A DNA stretch of 64,000 nucleotides from Saccopteryx bilineata (taxonomy: Eukaryota; Chordata; Mammalia; Chiroptera; Emballonuridae), in NCBI RefSeq assembly GCF_036850765.1, contig NC_089496.1, forward strand, positions 52,955,613 to 53,019,612. Reading direction: 5' to 3'. Position 1 is the stretch's first letter. Each line of letters opens with the position of its first letter. Positions 1 to 11,555 of the stretch are shown here, piece by piece. A program made the position numbers and the translations under genes. Below the pieces are notes generated by a model that was not told the origin of the DNA, searched no databases, and was given only the letters and a program-made list of their open reading frames with translations.

Positions 1-124
1 GGCACATACAGGAGGCAACCAATGAATGCACGACTGAGTGGAACAACAAATGAATGCTTCTCTTCCCCCTTCCCTTCATCTCTCTGTCTCTAAACCAGGA
101 AAAAAAAAAAAAAAAAAAAAAAAA
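1..124 (+). repeat. tRNA-derived SINE (Ves-like), 3' part cut by window start
   Basis: The window opens inside a SINE body (GGCACATACAGGAGGCAACC, then a CT-rich stretch) and ends in a pure A tail at about 101-126. The GGCACATRCAGGAG motif is the segment that follows the tRNA-like head in Ves-type bat SINEs. The head lies outside the window. Confidence 0.75.
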
Positions 125-217
125 AAGCTCTGGTCAGTTCTGTTGGTTGGAGCCTGTCCTGCAACATGCAGGTTGCCAGTTCAGTTCCCCAGTCAGGGTA
201 CATATAGGAGCAGCTCA

Positions 218-265
<48 letters not shown>

Positions 266-302
266 GTCTCAACAACTAAATAAATGAATAAATAAATAAA
301 AT
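125..302 (+). repeat. tRNA-derived SINE adjoining the previous SINE's A tail
   Basis: A complete small SINE starts directly at the A tail of the preceding one. It has a degenerate tRNA head (GCTCTGGTCAGTTCTGTTGG), a diverged box B (CAGTTCAGTTCCCCAGTC), the body GGTACATATAGGAGCAGC, a (TC)n tract at about 223-261 and a tail of (AAATAAATG)-like repeats. Insertion into the older copy's A tail is the likely history. Confidence 0.75.
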
Positions 303-3300
303 GAATGCAATGAATAGATGGTGAATTTAAGCAGATTCCGTAATAATACTCCTAGGAAGCTGAATCACCCACAGCTGCCTGTAAGAGGTTACGTTTCTCG
401 GGACCAGAGCCGGGAAGACCCTAGCAGTGGTCTAACGTGATTCCACTCTGTACAGAGCACATGGAGGCAAACGCGGTTGGGTGACACCCCCTCTGGAGCT
501 AGAGGAAGGGCAGAGGCTGTCGGAACCAGTTTTCAGAACTTCCTTCTCACCGCCCGGAGGATCAGCACTACTTGAGATTCCAGAGAATAGGTCTTAACAT
601 CTTTTCACTAGGAGAAAAAAAACCCCACCGAAATGTCATTTTTTAAATAGACCGTGGGCTGTTGCTAGGCGATCCGAGCAAATCTATTTAGTTCATTTAA
701 ATCAAATGTTAAGATTTATACATATTCACAATAAAGTTGCAGAATTAATTTTATAAATTTAATATGAATGTTCTTAGTACAGCTTTCTTTTTTCGTGATG
801 CATATTCCTGATATACTGGGGTGTTTTTTTTTTTCTTAAATTGAAATTACAGAAGCTTTGATGCAACAATTCCTTTCATAGATAGAATGCTTTCTCCTGT
901 TAAACATACATCTTCACAATGCCTATGGCTGCCCGTGAAAATCACTGCACTTGTAGTGAGAATCTGAGAAAGAGAACAGCACTAACAAACATTAGCTTCC
1001 GTCCATGTCGTTCCAGGCACGGATATAACAGCTAATTGCACTCTACCGACCACGCGGCCATGGGTGGCAGTTTATACCGCGTTCTCTTGCGTGTTAACGG
1101 TTCGCTTACGAGGATCAGCTTAGGAACTCTGTGACAGCAGACACTCTGCTTTTTCTTTCTGGGGATAAATAAACAGTTCTTGAATGAGTGTCATGTGAAA
1201 CAGGATAAATGGTGTGGGAGTGAGGGCACAGGAAACAATATCAGATGTGGTCCCTTCTACCAAGGTTATAATTTATACCACGATTCAAAGCCTGAGCAAC
1301 AAAATTGTCCATAAAACACATCTGACAGTCTAAACTACCCTAGACGAAATTTAACAGGTTGGAAGCATCTGCGAGGAAATAATGGGTGAATGGAGGAATA
1401 AATAAACGAGTAAGTGTCACATTTTGCTAACAGCATAGGTGTTCAAAGGGTGGTATGGTTTTAGGCTGGAGTAGTCAGGAAGGGCTTTGCGAATAGCTGA
1501 ATCGAGTTACGAAGAGCAGATCAGAGCTCACAGGTAACGCAGGTAGCATAGAATGCAAATCCCGTTTCACCCACAGAAAAAAATCTTTCTTCTTTAGTGA
1601 ACTATTCCCTTGAGGCATGCGATCATAAATTAAGGGGTTTATTTTTATAGGTCACTTTATAATGAAGACACCCAGTCACTATAATGTTGCAAAAAAATTC
1701 AGTATAGTTAAATTGTTTTATTCTAAAGACATCATTATTAATCTTTTTCTCTTCTTCTTTTCTTTCGGTGTTCAGTAGTGCTGAAAATGGCTTTCCTCAA
1801 TCCTGGTTTGTACATGCGGCTTCTAGATTCTCTGGTTATTATTTGAAACATTGACTTTTATAATGAGTTGAAAATTTATGTACCTTTCCCTTGGCTTACA
1901 TTGGGTGGTTCAAGGAACTGGACTAATCAAAGGATCAGTCAAATGTTAGTTCTAGTAGGGTGCCTGTTAACAACCATTTCTGGTTAAGTTCTGATCCTGA
2001 AATGTCTTCACCTATAGTTCTCCAGAAAGTCTGGCATTCACCCCACAGACCAGGAGGAGCAGAGGAGATGGACATTTACCCCCACTCTTCCAGGGTTTCG
2101 GCCTGGCCCGAGAAGCACATGGACAGAAGACAGATTAACCAGAGAAAAAAGCACAGCCGGCCCTTGAATAATGTTTAATTCACATTGTTGTGTTGTAACA
2201 TTAATGAGATCCCATAGAAACTTAGCTCTGGTTTACATCAATTAGCCGACGGGAAAACTGATTTTGTCTTACATTATTTGGCTTGAAGTTTTAGAATCTA
2301 TCCACGATGATAAATGAGGACTTATTGCACACAAATGTATATACACTTCACACGACACGGGAGCCCTTATAAGAAATGAAGACTCTCCCCAACCCTGCAA
2401 AAACAAGAAAACAATGAACGCAAGACCCAACGACAAGGCGGGGACTAATATTTATAGAGTAGGTTGAACACAGAGAAGCAATTATGGAAAAGTAACTGAA
2501 TTACGTGGAGAGGCAAAAGGAAGACAAGAATTATTCTATTGTTTTAGAAGATCTGCTTGTATAGAATATTCCTGGTCAGTATAGAATATTCACTTCCTGT
2601 CCGTGGGGACAAGAAAGAGTGTTATTTTGTTTCTGGTCTAAAGAGGATGTCTTTCAGGTGAGAATTTCATCTCCTGTATTTTTTTAAACAAAGAAGGAAA
2701 AATGTATTGGCTGTTTTTCCAATCCCTTTATATCAAAATAATCCTTATGGCAAGGCGGAATATTTTGGGGTGGAATATTGGTCACCCTTCTAAGGCAAAT
2801 GCAAAAATAACAAAACATAATACAAACAACAGAAACACAGAATCAAATAACAATGGGAATACATATACACACACAAAAAACATATTCTCACCGTGACAAG
2901 GGATGGCTCCCCACCTGTGATTGAAATTACAAGAGGAATTCTCAAAACTGGGGTTGCCTGCTGATGGGCTAGACCCTGCACTGGGCCTTTCTGACATAAT
3001 TCGTGAGTCAGAAGACACCCGCCAAATGCAACATCATTCTCCTCCATGGTCACTGGAATGAAACTTGTTATCTTCTTCTGGGTGGAAAGTTCTGGAAAGC
3101 TTCCTTTGTACTCTGATTTCAGACTTGATGATTTCACATTCTTAGGCCTTCTAGGGCCCAGAGACAACTCTTTCTTATAGCTAAGGCATATAAGCTGACT
3201 GCCTTCTCTCCTTCCGTTCTGTATGGGAGCCTGCCATTTTATTATCTGAGAATTTGTTTATCTGTTAACCCCACTCATTTTCACCTACAACAATAATAAA

Positions 3301-4534
3301 ACTATTTAATCTTCCCAGTGTAGCATGATGTGGTGTCTTTAACTTTTCATTTTGTATTTTTCATTGCCATTTTTTCAAGTTTTAATTACCTACCAATAAC
3401 ACTTCTATATGAAACTCTGTCACAAGAAAAACTTAGAATTTGTAAAATTTGCATTAAACCGCTTCATTTTACATAATCAATATTGCAAAAAGAGTAGATT
3501 TGCCTAATTAAAGCCAGCAGAGATTAGTTTAATCATTATTTTCCCAACCAAATATTCCTTATTACGTCTTTAACAGCTTCATTCGAATAGCACCATAGAG
3601 AGAGACTATCATTCTTAAAGTAGTCTTAAGAGTTACGGTACTAGATTACACATTAGACAACTACAGATTATTTTCCATAAAACACAAATATGAATAAAAT
3701 AGGTTTTAGACAGTACCAAACAAGGGATCTTGCTAATGTAAATCCAATAGCATCAACCTTCAGAAATCTGTATTATAAACCCATATGATAATGTCGAGAG
3801 TAACAGCATGCGTAGGCAAGCAGGTAAGTGAATTGCTTCAAAGTCACAAAGTTCATTTCCCCTTTCCCTCTCCATGGGACGATTCCCAGGTGGACGGGCC
3901 TCGCCTCCGACTTCTCTGGGTGCAAAGCCTGAGCCAGGTTTGGGACCAGGCTGCCTCAATACCAAGTCGCTTTGCTGTGAACCTCAAGTTGACTCACAGC
4001 TTCCTTGGGTATTCTGCTTCAGACCATCTTTGAACATTTGCTATCAGTGGCCTAGCCCTCCAGTGATAGACAGCAATCCCGTCTGGTTGCAAGAAATGTG
4101 CCCTTGAGTCTTCTCCTAGCTTTTCTGTTATGGAAGAGAAAATTCAGGGAGTGCTCACTCAATTCAGATAGGAAGAACGGAAAACCACTGTTAATGAGGT
4201 TTTATTAAACTTCAGATATAACTCAAAATAATATAAACATGCATAAAATTGACTTCGATGGCCACTGAGCTGGTATGGTGAACATCTGACTTGCAAAAAA
4301 TTGGATTCGAGTAGATAAAGTGGACCTTAAAAAAATCTAATTCCTCCTAATGTTGTGAAGACATAGAGTATCAGTCCTCCATTGACACGTCTTTCTCCTG
4401 TTCTGCTAGGCTGTCTTCCTAGAGTAAAATCTCCAATGACATACTTCACCCGGTGAAACTTTGAAACCAGAGAGAAAAAAACCCATAGCTCAGAGGGGGG
4501 AAAAAAATGTCAGGATTCATTTTCATTTCCACCC
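303..4534. other. Unique intronic sequence
   Basis: No gene, RNA gene or recognisable young repeat is seen here. The block is AT-rich with short open frames of no recognisable family. Two parts look more ordered than the rest. One is 655-775, with the GTTGCTAGGCGA motif followed by ATTTAAAT and AATTAATT motifs. The other is 3440-3580, listed separately. The stretch 2155-2340 resembles an old interspersed repeat that I cannot name. Confidence 0.4.
3440..3580. promoter_or_regulatory. Candidate conserved non-coding element
   Basis: An AT-rich block dense in homeodomain-like cores (GCCTAATTAAAG, GTTTAATCATTA, ACATAATCAATATTG) with no repeat signature. This texture is typical of developmental non-coding elements in gene-poor introns. 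It is inferred from composition only, and conservation cannot be seen from one sequence. Confidence 0.25.
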
Positions 4535-5415
4535 GGAATCCCACAACTATTCCTTCCTCATTAGCCCTCACGCTGGTCCAGGCCACCAGCATCTCCTCCC
4601 TGGACCCCGGCGGTCACCTCCTCACTGGCTTTCAGGTCCCCATGCTCCTGTGTCCTTCGTCACGGTTCACACAGCAGGGCCAATTGTGTCATGCCCCCGG
4701 GCTGCTGCGAAGTCTCCACAGCTGCCCGTCACATAGACTCACGTCCGCATTCTGCACTGCGACCTCCAAGCGCTTGCATTGGAGGCCGCCAGCGTTGGCA
4801 CTCGGGGCAGGTGGAGGCAGATAATTCTCCATCCTGAGCAATCTGGGATATTGGGTGGCATCCCTGGCTCCCACCCGCTACATGCCAGTAGCATCCTCTT
4901 CACAGTTGTGACGACCACAAATGTCACCAGGCACTGACTCCCGATCACAGGCTCCAGGACTCATGGCCTTACGTGACCTGGCCGTTTGCTGCTGCTCCTC
5001 CTCCCCCCTGATGGACGCTGCTTGTCCCACACCAGCCCTCCCTCCTCCAGCCTCCTTTTCTAACCTAATTTGTGGTCCATGTTGCCGATTAACTGTCCTC
5101 TATCTAAATTAGCATCTTCTGTCATCCTCTACCCCTTAGCATACTTGTCTCCGTAGCACGTGTCTGCTCCCGGGCTTTACGATCGGTCTCACTGCTTACC
5201 TGATTTCTGTCCACCTCCTCCCACCTCCCCTCCTCTCCCCCACCACCCCTACCCCCCACCACCTCCACCCCTACCAACTCTAGGTTCTGTCAGCAGAGAC
5301 TTAAACTATTTTGTTCAACACCATCTTCCTAATTCCGGAAACAGCACCTGTCGGCATTTTCGATAGGCGTTCAGTACATTTATAGTGACTGAGTGGGTCA
5401 ATGAGGATGAATTCT
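4535..5415 (+). mobile_element. LINE L2 3' end (ancient)
   Basis: The text follows the L2 3' region in order, heavily mutated. It has a 'CATCTCCTCCCTGGACC...CTCCTCACTGGC' coding part, a central CT-rich section, 'CTTACCTGATTTCTGTCCACC', 'TTTTGTTCAACACCATC' and finally 'GGCGTTCAGTACATTTATAG', the counterpart of the usual GGCGCTCAATAAATAT end. The C-rich tract 5216-5275 lies inside it. No coding potential is retained. Confidence 0.7.
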
Positions 5416-5525
5416 GGAGGTCACTGTTTCTCTCATTTTGATAATGGCATCATACATCTTACACCGACAAGAATTTTGGAAACCTTCAGACAACACAGCC
5501 ATTCTACAGTTAAGAAGTTGGTAGG

Positions 5526-5902
5526 GCCCTGGCCGGTTGGCTCAGAGGTAGAGCATAAGCTGGGAGTGTGGAAGTCCTAAGTTTGATTCCCAGTCAAGAC
5601 ACACAGGAGAAGCACCCATCTGCTTCTCCACCCCTCCCCCTCTCCTTCCTCTCTGTCTCTCTCTTCCCCTCCTGCAGCCAAAGCTCTATTGAAGCAAAGA
5701 TGGCTCAGGCGCTGAGGATGGCTCCATGGCCTCTGCCTCAGGCACTAGAATGGCTCCTGCAATAGCAGAGCAACACCCCAGATGAGCAGAGCATCGCCCC
5801 CTGGTGGGCATACCCAGTGGATCCCAGTCAGGTGCATGTAGGAGTCTGTCTGACTGCCTCCCCGCTTCCCACTTCAGAAAAATACAAAACAAACAAAACA
5901 AA
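5526..5902 (+). repeat. Bat tRNA-derived SINE, long-body family, full length
   Basis: The element starts GCCCTGGCCGGTTGGCTCAG and has the usual body (CTGCTTCTCCACCCCTCC, CATCGCCCCCTGGTGGGCA, CAGTCAGGTGCATGTAGG) and an A-rich end after CTTCAGAAAAATAC. A 10-bp target duplication AAGAAGTTGG flanks it at 5512-5521 and 5903-5912. The B box (AGTTTGATTCC) is mutated. Confidence 0.9.
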
Positions 5903-5912
5903 AAGAAGTTGG

Positions 5913-6709
5913 AAGGCTGGAGAGGCTCGTTTGTCAACAGTGATAGGCTTAGTTTGCATTCATCAACTTTTTAAAATCACAATGGCGAAAGGAGCAAGTT
6001 TCAGGGCCTCTCTCTGTAGTCTTCCTCACGGGCATTTTGCCCACATGGAAGGAAGCTCCAATATAGACCGGATTTCTAGGAAACTCTGAGTTGAAGGTGG
6101 GTACAGGCACTGAGTGTACAAAAATTGTTTAAGAAGGCTATGAGCTGCCCTCTTGTTAAGGGAAGCCCATTTGTTCTTTGATTTTTAGACAGTAAGTGAC
6201 ACTTAGTAACAGAGGTAATAAAACGAGTCCCTGAAAGAAAAATGATAGTTTATCGTTTACAGGACAGTAATTTCTGATTATAAACTAAAATAATTCCGAA
6301 CATGTAAAGTACGCAGTGAGATTCTTGGCCCCGGCACTGTCTGCCTGGATCCACGTAACAAACTTTACAGGCTGATTTGCATCAAAATCGTAGGGCTACG
6401 TGGGGGATAGATTGGGGTGGACGCTGCTGCTTGACCACACTGCCGCTTAGGGTCATTTGTAACATGATCAGTAAAGTACACGTCTATCAGTTGAACCCAG
6501 TTCACCTTTATTAAAATGTACGCTTTGGAGGGTTCGAGATGATTAAAAAGTTAAGTACGGCAAAGCCCCTGACCTCGAGAGCTTTATCATACGTACGCAG
6601 GATGAAGCGCCTTCACGGCAACCAACACAAAGCAGGATGTGATGAATTCTGGGTTTGGGATCTAACGATGATAATAACCTACCAGCTGTTGACTTCTTAT
6701 TAGGGACGA
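5913..6709. other. Unique intronic sequence
   Basis: I see no gene or named repeat here. Composition is ordinary and only short chance frames are present. Confidence 0.4.
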
Positions 6710-7234
6710 TGTCGGTCACGTCCTATGGAAGGAGAAGTCAGACCAACCCACCACCCCTGCCCCCCTCCTCAACTGGGGAGGAAGAAACAAGAAGAATGCA
6801 AGGGAATGGAGCCGACAGGGGTAGCTGAGTCAACCAATTATGGATTAGCTACTTCCTATAGTTCTCTGGAAGGGTGCTTAGGACAATTGCTACACAGAGA
6901 AAGGAAGGTAGAACTTATCTGAAAACCCCTTCCTCTTTACCTTTCTTAAAAGTTTTTAAGACCTTAATTTACAAAATTCCAACGCTTACTCTCTGACCTC
7001 ACCTAAACTCACCCTCCCATCCTAGAGTCCTGGGAGTGATGTATATACCATACCGCTAGCCCCTTGCATGAAAACCTATCATCTGTGAAAGGTATATAAG
7101 ATATAAGAAATCTAACTTGGGAGGGGGCACATGTTTGGTTGCCTCTGTTGGGGTCACGCTGCTCCGTCGGCTAAATAAATTCTACTTCTTTCATCAGGTT
7201 GTTTGGGCGTTTCTGTCCTCCTTTGATTCCTGCA
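6710..7234 (+). mobile_element. Endogenous retrovirus LTR (probably solo)
   Basis: The block has LTR order. There is a U3-like stretch, a TATA-type motif (GTATATAAGATATAAG) near 7090-7106, an AATAAA polyadenylation signal at 7174-7179, a T/C-rich U5 and a terminal TGCA at 7231-7234. A TGG-starting stretch just after it (about 7236) could be a primer-binding-site remnant. The start at TGTCGG (6710) is a guess, since no clean target duplication was found. No gag, pol or env frame is present downstream, so it is either a solo LTR or an LTR with a short leader remnant. Confidence 0.6.
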
Positions 7235-8686
7235 CTGGTGCTCAATGACTGCGACTTAGGCTTCGTCAAACAAGGACAGCAGTAAAGGACTCGGATCCCA
7301 GCGCACAATAACCTGTATGCTTAACGACGACGACTCTGGTCTCCTTTAAGGAAGTGATTCCTCCAGACGGGGCTGATCCCAATCTGGGAAATGAGAAAAC
7401 CGCAGATATCGTCACCAGTGGCACGGACTGTGACAAGAAGTCGGTAGATGACAAATCGCCTCGAGGGTTCACGTTCAGAAAAACGGTGAGTTCTCTGGTT
7501 TGGCGGGACTGTGGTTTAACGGAAGCCAGCAAATGCAAGTTGCAGGTTGACGGAGAAAATTAAATATCAATGCAGGAAACATACACTCTATTTTTCAGGC
7601 AATAGGAAACATTTTGAAGGGTGCGGATCAGAAAAGTGAGTTATCCTCCTTAGGACTAGCCGCCTGGGGCAAAATGCACTGAGCGGAGGAGGGTCAGCGG
7701 CCCTTGGAAACCACTCCTGCAGATGCGTCAATGCAACTAACGTCTGGCAGAGGGAGCCCTTGCTTCCTACACCCTCCACGCTTCCCAGAGACGGTGGGGA
7801 CACGAGTTCAGTGGGCCCGGGGTATGACCACGTGGCTTAGGGATGGTGGTTCTTTCCGAGACCTGTTTTTGTTCAGCTCAGCCCCCCTGTGTGTGTGTGG
7901 GGGGGGGGGGTTGTTCTAGAAGCCTCCCCAGGAAAGCAGTGCCTTTTCAGTGCCCCAGCCTCACGGCCACAGCGCATCTCGGGTGACGCGGCCGTTTGCC
8001 AGGGAACGCGGTCCGAGAGAGGCACTGTGTCCCCTCCCCAGCGTAATTAGCACAATCTCTGTATCTTCTGGTTGAATCTCTCTCTCGTTCTAATAGAAGC
8101 CATCCTGTCTCTTGCCCTTATCAAAAATTGGTCCACTTAGAAATGTTTATAATTATACTCTCTTCAGGATTACAAAATACCGCTTTGATTAGATGAAAGA
8201 GGCTCACCATGGAAACCTCGACATCCGCCAAAACCGACTTTGCGATCTGCTGTCTGGGGGGGGGGTGCTAGTTAGCGACCTGCCCTGCAGCTGCATGCTT
8301 ATTAGTAACAGCGTCCCCTCCGACAAATGATCTGTGTGACCCACCGTACCTAAAAAGAGTTAATGAATGACAATAAAACACATTCTTGGAGCTGGTCGTT
8401 CCAAAATTAAAATTCTGCATGATTCCCTTGTCATTTGGATGGGTTCTATCCTCAGCACCACCATAATCCTCAGGCCACGGTCAAGTTTGTGGTTGCCCTG
8501 TAGATTGATTTTGGGTAGGATGCTAGGATTAGCCAAATATATTACTCACCCTTCTTTCTACTTATGCTTTTAAAAACTGTCCTATTACATCTTTCTCATG
8601 AAAGCAAATAAAATGTGAAAAGGATGAATAGATTCATCATTCCCTCTAAATTTTTAATTATAATTTTTTTTCTCACTAGTGTTTTC
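7235..8686. other. Unique intronic sequence with a GT/G tract
   Basis: No gene recognised. A (GT)n run leading into an 11-base G run lies at about 7889-7911, and another G run lies near 8258-8266. Possible leader sequence of the neighbouring LTR would be at the left edge. Confidence 0.4.
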
Positions 8687-8751
8687 TTTTCCTTCCTTCC
8701 TCCCTCCCTCCTTCCCTCTCTCCTTCCTTCCCTCCTTTCTTCTTCTTGCCT
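8687..8751 (+). repeat. CCTT/CCCT-rich microsatellite
   Basis: Imperfect runs of CCTT, CCTC and CTTC form a 60-bp polypyrimidine tract. It sits at the tail side of the adjacent minus-strand SINE and probably expanded from that tail region. Confidence 0.85.
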
Positions 8752-9106
8752 TTTATTAAGTGAGAAGCAGGGAGGCAAAGACAGACTCCCACATGCGCCC
8801 TGACCAGGTTCCACCCAGCAAGTCCACTAGGGGGTGATGCTTTGCCCATCTGGGGCTGCTGCCCCATTGTTCCACAACCAAGCTATTGTAGTGCCTGAGA
8901 TGAGGCCATAGAGCCATCCTCAGTACCTGGGGGGCAACCTGCTCAAACCATTCGAGCCATGGCTGGGGTGGGGGTGGGGGGAAAGGAGGGGGAGAGGAGG
9001 GATAAAGAAGCAGATATCGCTTCTCCTGTGTATCCTGACCAGAAATCGAACCAGGGACTTCCACAAGTGGGGCCGATACCCTACCACTGAGCCAACCAGC
9101 CAGGGC
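8752..9106 (-). repeat. Bat tRNA-derived SINE, long-body family, diverged
   Basis: Reverse-complement copy. The right end reads GCCAACCAGCCAGGGC (the head) and the left end AGTGAGAAGCAGGGAGGCA (the 3' body). It is clearly more diverged than other copies, and the middle (GGCTGGGGTGGGGGTGGGG) has replaced the usual CT-rich tract. Confidence 0.85.
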
Positions 9107-9506
9107 CTCTGAGTAGTGGTTTCTAATAGATATTTAGAGGTGCACACAGACAGTTTTGGGAGGTCTGGAAGAAACTGCAGAGCAGGTAATAATACCTAGC
9201 ACTAAGAGATGACTGACTCGAAGTTAGGAGAAACGAGACAGGAAAAGCACGCGGAAAGGCAGACAATGAGGGGCCCCAGCGCCCCCTCGGCTCACGTGAG
9301 GAGCCTGAGCACTGTGGTTTGGCGAGTTGGTGCGATGAGCTCTGTGCTCCCATGTTTCACAGAGATTAGAAATCCTCTCATTCACTCCAGATAGATCATT
9401 GCCATTCATTTTTTTAAGTTGGCAAGGCATGGAATTATAGCCCCCCTCCGGCCCCCAATCACCATTCATTTCTTAAGCATATCACTGTATTATATATAAA
9501 ACAGGA
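9107..9506. other. Unique intronic sequence
   Basis: Nothing recognisable beyond chance frames. Confidence 0.4.
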
Positions 9507-9916
9507 GCCCTGGCTGGTTGGCTCAGCGGTAGAGCGTCGGCCTAGTGTGCGGAGGACCCGGGTTCGATTCCCGGCCAGGGCACACAGGAGAAGCGCCCAT
9601 TTGCTTCTCCACCCCTCCGCCGCGCTTTCCTCTCTGTCTCTCTCTTCCCCTCTTGCAACCGAGGCTCCATTGGAGCAAAGATGGCCCGGGCGCTGGGGAT
9701 GGCTCTGTGGCCTCTGCCCCAGGCACTAGAGTGGCTCTGGTTGCAACATGGCGACGCCCAGGAGGGGCAGAGCATCGCCCCCTGGTGGGCAGAGCGTCGC
9801 CCCATGGTGGGCGTGCCGGGTGGATCCCAGTCGGGTGCATGTGGGAGTCTGTCTGACTGTCTCTCCCTGTTTCCAGCTTCAGAAAAATGCAAACAAACAA
9901 ACAAACAAAAAAAAAA
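9507..9916 (+). repeat. Bat tRNA-derived SINE, long subfamily with internal 22-bp duplication
   Basis: Near-consensus copy with intact box A (GGCTCAGCGGTAGAGCG) and box B (GGTTCGATTCC). The body contains two 22-bp units, GCAGAGCATCGCCCC... at 9767-9788 and GCAGAGCGTCGCCCC... at 9789-9810. They define a longer subfamily, which ends CTTCAGAAAAATGCAAAC. AAACAGG flanks both ends as a short target duplication. Confidence 0.92.
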
Positions 9917-9918
9917 CA

Positions 9919-10324
9919 GGTAACGCGCAATGAATTCACCAGTCTGTTGAGATCAGAAGCCACGCACCCTTAGGCATGCGTCCACGGGTTCAAGCTCTGA
10001 GAGCCTGGTCTGAACTGCACACCGGCTGTGTGGTTTACAATTCCCAGCTTCCGTCTCTCTACGTTGGAGTGCAAAATGAAGAGATAATCTGTGACAAAAT
10101 CTGAATACAGAATCCTTCCAGACGTTCACAAATCTTTCCCAGGCCTTCACGGTTGTCTCTCCACAATTGACATTTGACAGCCATTTAAAAGGAGAAAAGA
10201 AATTCATTATATGTTCGTGTTTTTCAAAATATTGGACTGTTTCTCTTACTCATGGTTCATCGATTTGTATCACATTTAGTTAAATTAGATGTGTACAATA
10301 ATAGGTATAACTGGCACCACAGTG
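9919..10324. other. Unique intronic sequence
   Basis: No gene or named repeat seen. Confidence 0.4.
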
Positions 10325-10681
10325 TTTCTTTGTTTGGTATTTTTCTGAAGTGAGAAGCGGGGAGGCAGAGAGACAGACTCCCGCATGTGCCCGACCGGGA
10401 TCCACCCGGCATGCCCACCAGGGGGTGATGCTCTGCCCCTCTGGGGTGTTGCTCTGTTGCAACCAGAGCCATTCTAGCGCCTGAGGCAGAGGCCAGAGAG
10501 CCATCCTCAGCGCCCGGGCCAACTTTGCTCCAATGGAGCCTTGGCTGCGGAAGGGGAAGAGAGAGACAGAGAGGAAGGAGATGGGGAGGGGTGGAGAAGC
10601 CTGTGTGCCCTGGCTGGGAATTGAACAAGGGACTTCCACATGCGGGGCCGACGCTCCACCACAGAGCCAACCGGCCAGGGC
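10325..10681 (-). repeat. Bat tRNA-derived SINE, short-body family
   Basis: Reverse-complement copy. Its tail is at the left (GTATTTTTCTGAAG) and its head at the right (CAACCGGCCAGGGC). It has a single copy of the CACCAGGGGGTGATGCTCTG segment, so it belongs to the shorter subfamily. Confidence 0.9.
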
Positions 10682-11017
10682 TGGCAGAGTGTTTGGGAAT
10701 CACAACTGATTTTTTTCAGGCCCCCATATTAGCTGATGGGAACAAAAGTCCGTGGTACTAGAGAGTGTGACATTTTTGCTGAGAGTGAGCGTTCTAGCTC
10801 ACAGGCCCCAGACAGATGTTTTACGGAAGGAATAGAAAGCTCGCATGAACCGAGCCAGTCCAGGAGAAGGATGCACTTAGTGAGACCAGCTGTTTTGGGC
10901 AAGGGGGAGGAACGGTACCACAGGAGAAGGCAACCCGGTGAGAAGCAAGGTTGGACAGAGCAGCCGGGCGGATGCTGAGCTGGGCACTAACATTAGGGGG
11001 CTGATTCGGAAAGGCGG

Positions 11018-11260
11018 TCAGTGCAGTGGCTCAGACCTGGAGACGGGAGCTAGTCGGCCTGGGTTTGGAAGCTGCCGCCTCACTTACTAGCCTTGACCTT
11101 GGGCAAGTTACTTAACCCCCTCGGGATTCGGTCCCCACACTATTAAAGCAAGAACTCCTTATTCATGGGGTGTTTTCAAGATGAGTTAACATGGCAAAAA
11201 TATGTGCTTAGAACAGTGCCTGGCCAAACAGACACTCCATGTCAATTGTATTATTATACC
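11018..11260 (+). repeat. MIR (ancient mammalian SINE)
   Basis: It carries the MIR core in order. There is a head remnant (CAGTGGCTCAGACCTGGAG), then GGCCTGGGTTTGGAAGC, TCACTTACTAGC, CTTGACCTTGGGCAAGTTACT, TAACCCCCTCGGG, ATGAGTTAACATGG and GCTTAGAACAGTGCCTGGCC. Confidence 0.88.
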
Positions 11261-11311
11261 ATAATCATGACTTCATATATGGAAAGTCCTTGAAACAGTG
11301 CCTGGTGTATA

Positions 11312-11555
11312 ACACTGCTCATAAAAATGAGGGGATCAGGGAACGGGCAGATACTCCAGGACTGTCAGCCTTTCCTTTGGTGCATTTTCACCAATGACAT
11401 GAAAGTTGGTTTTGCATCTCATTTGCATAATCAAACAGCTTTGACTTGTGGTTTAGTTTTCTGATGTTCTTGTTTAATAAAAAAAAAATCAAATGCTTCT
11501 TCTTTTTATCACTTCATATTCATTTTTAAATAGCCCCTAATTTTTGTGAGCAGTA
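11312..11555. mobile_element. Non-autonomous terminal-inverted-repeat element (mariner-like MITE)
   Basis: The left end CTGCTCATAAAAATGAGGGG is the inverse of the right end CCCCTAATTTTTGTGAGCAG, giving about 20-bp terminal inverted repeats over a 244-bp unit. The interior has an A run followed by TCAAATGCTTCTT and no open frame. The assignment to the mariner group rests on size, AT-rich flanks and a remembered likeness. The TA target duplication is not cleanly visible. Confidence 0.7.

Noticed and set aside
5526..5600. tRNA gene-like head with box A and box B
   Set aside because: All tRNA-like segments found are SINE heads with attached bodies. None folds as an independent tRNA gene with a proper terminator by eye.
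9523..9963. 100-150 residue frames with RPLVGMPGGSRSGACGSL-type peptides, here and in each long-body SINE
   Set aside because: They recur wherever the SINE occurs because the SINE body lacks stops in some frames. They are not genes.
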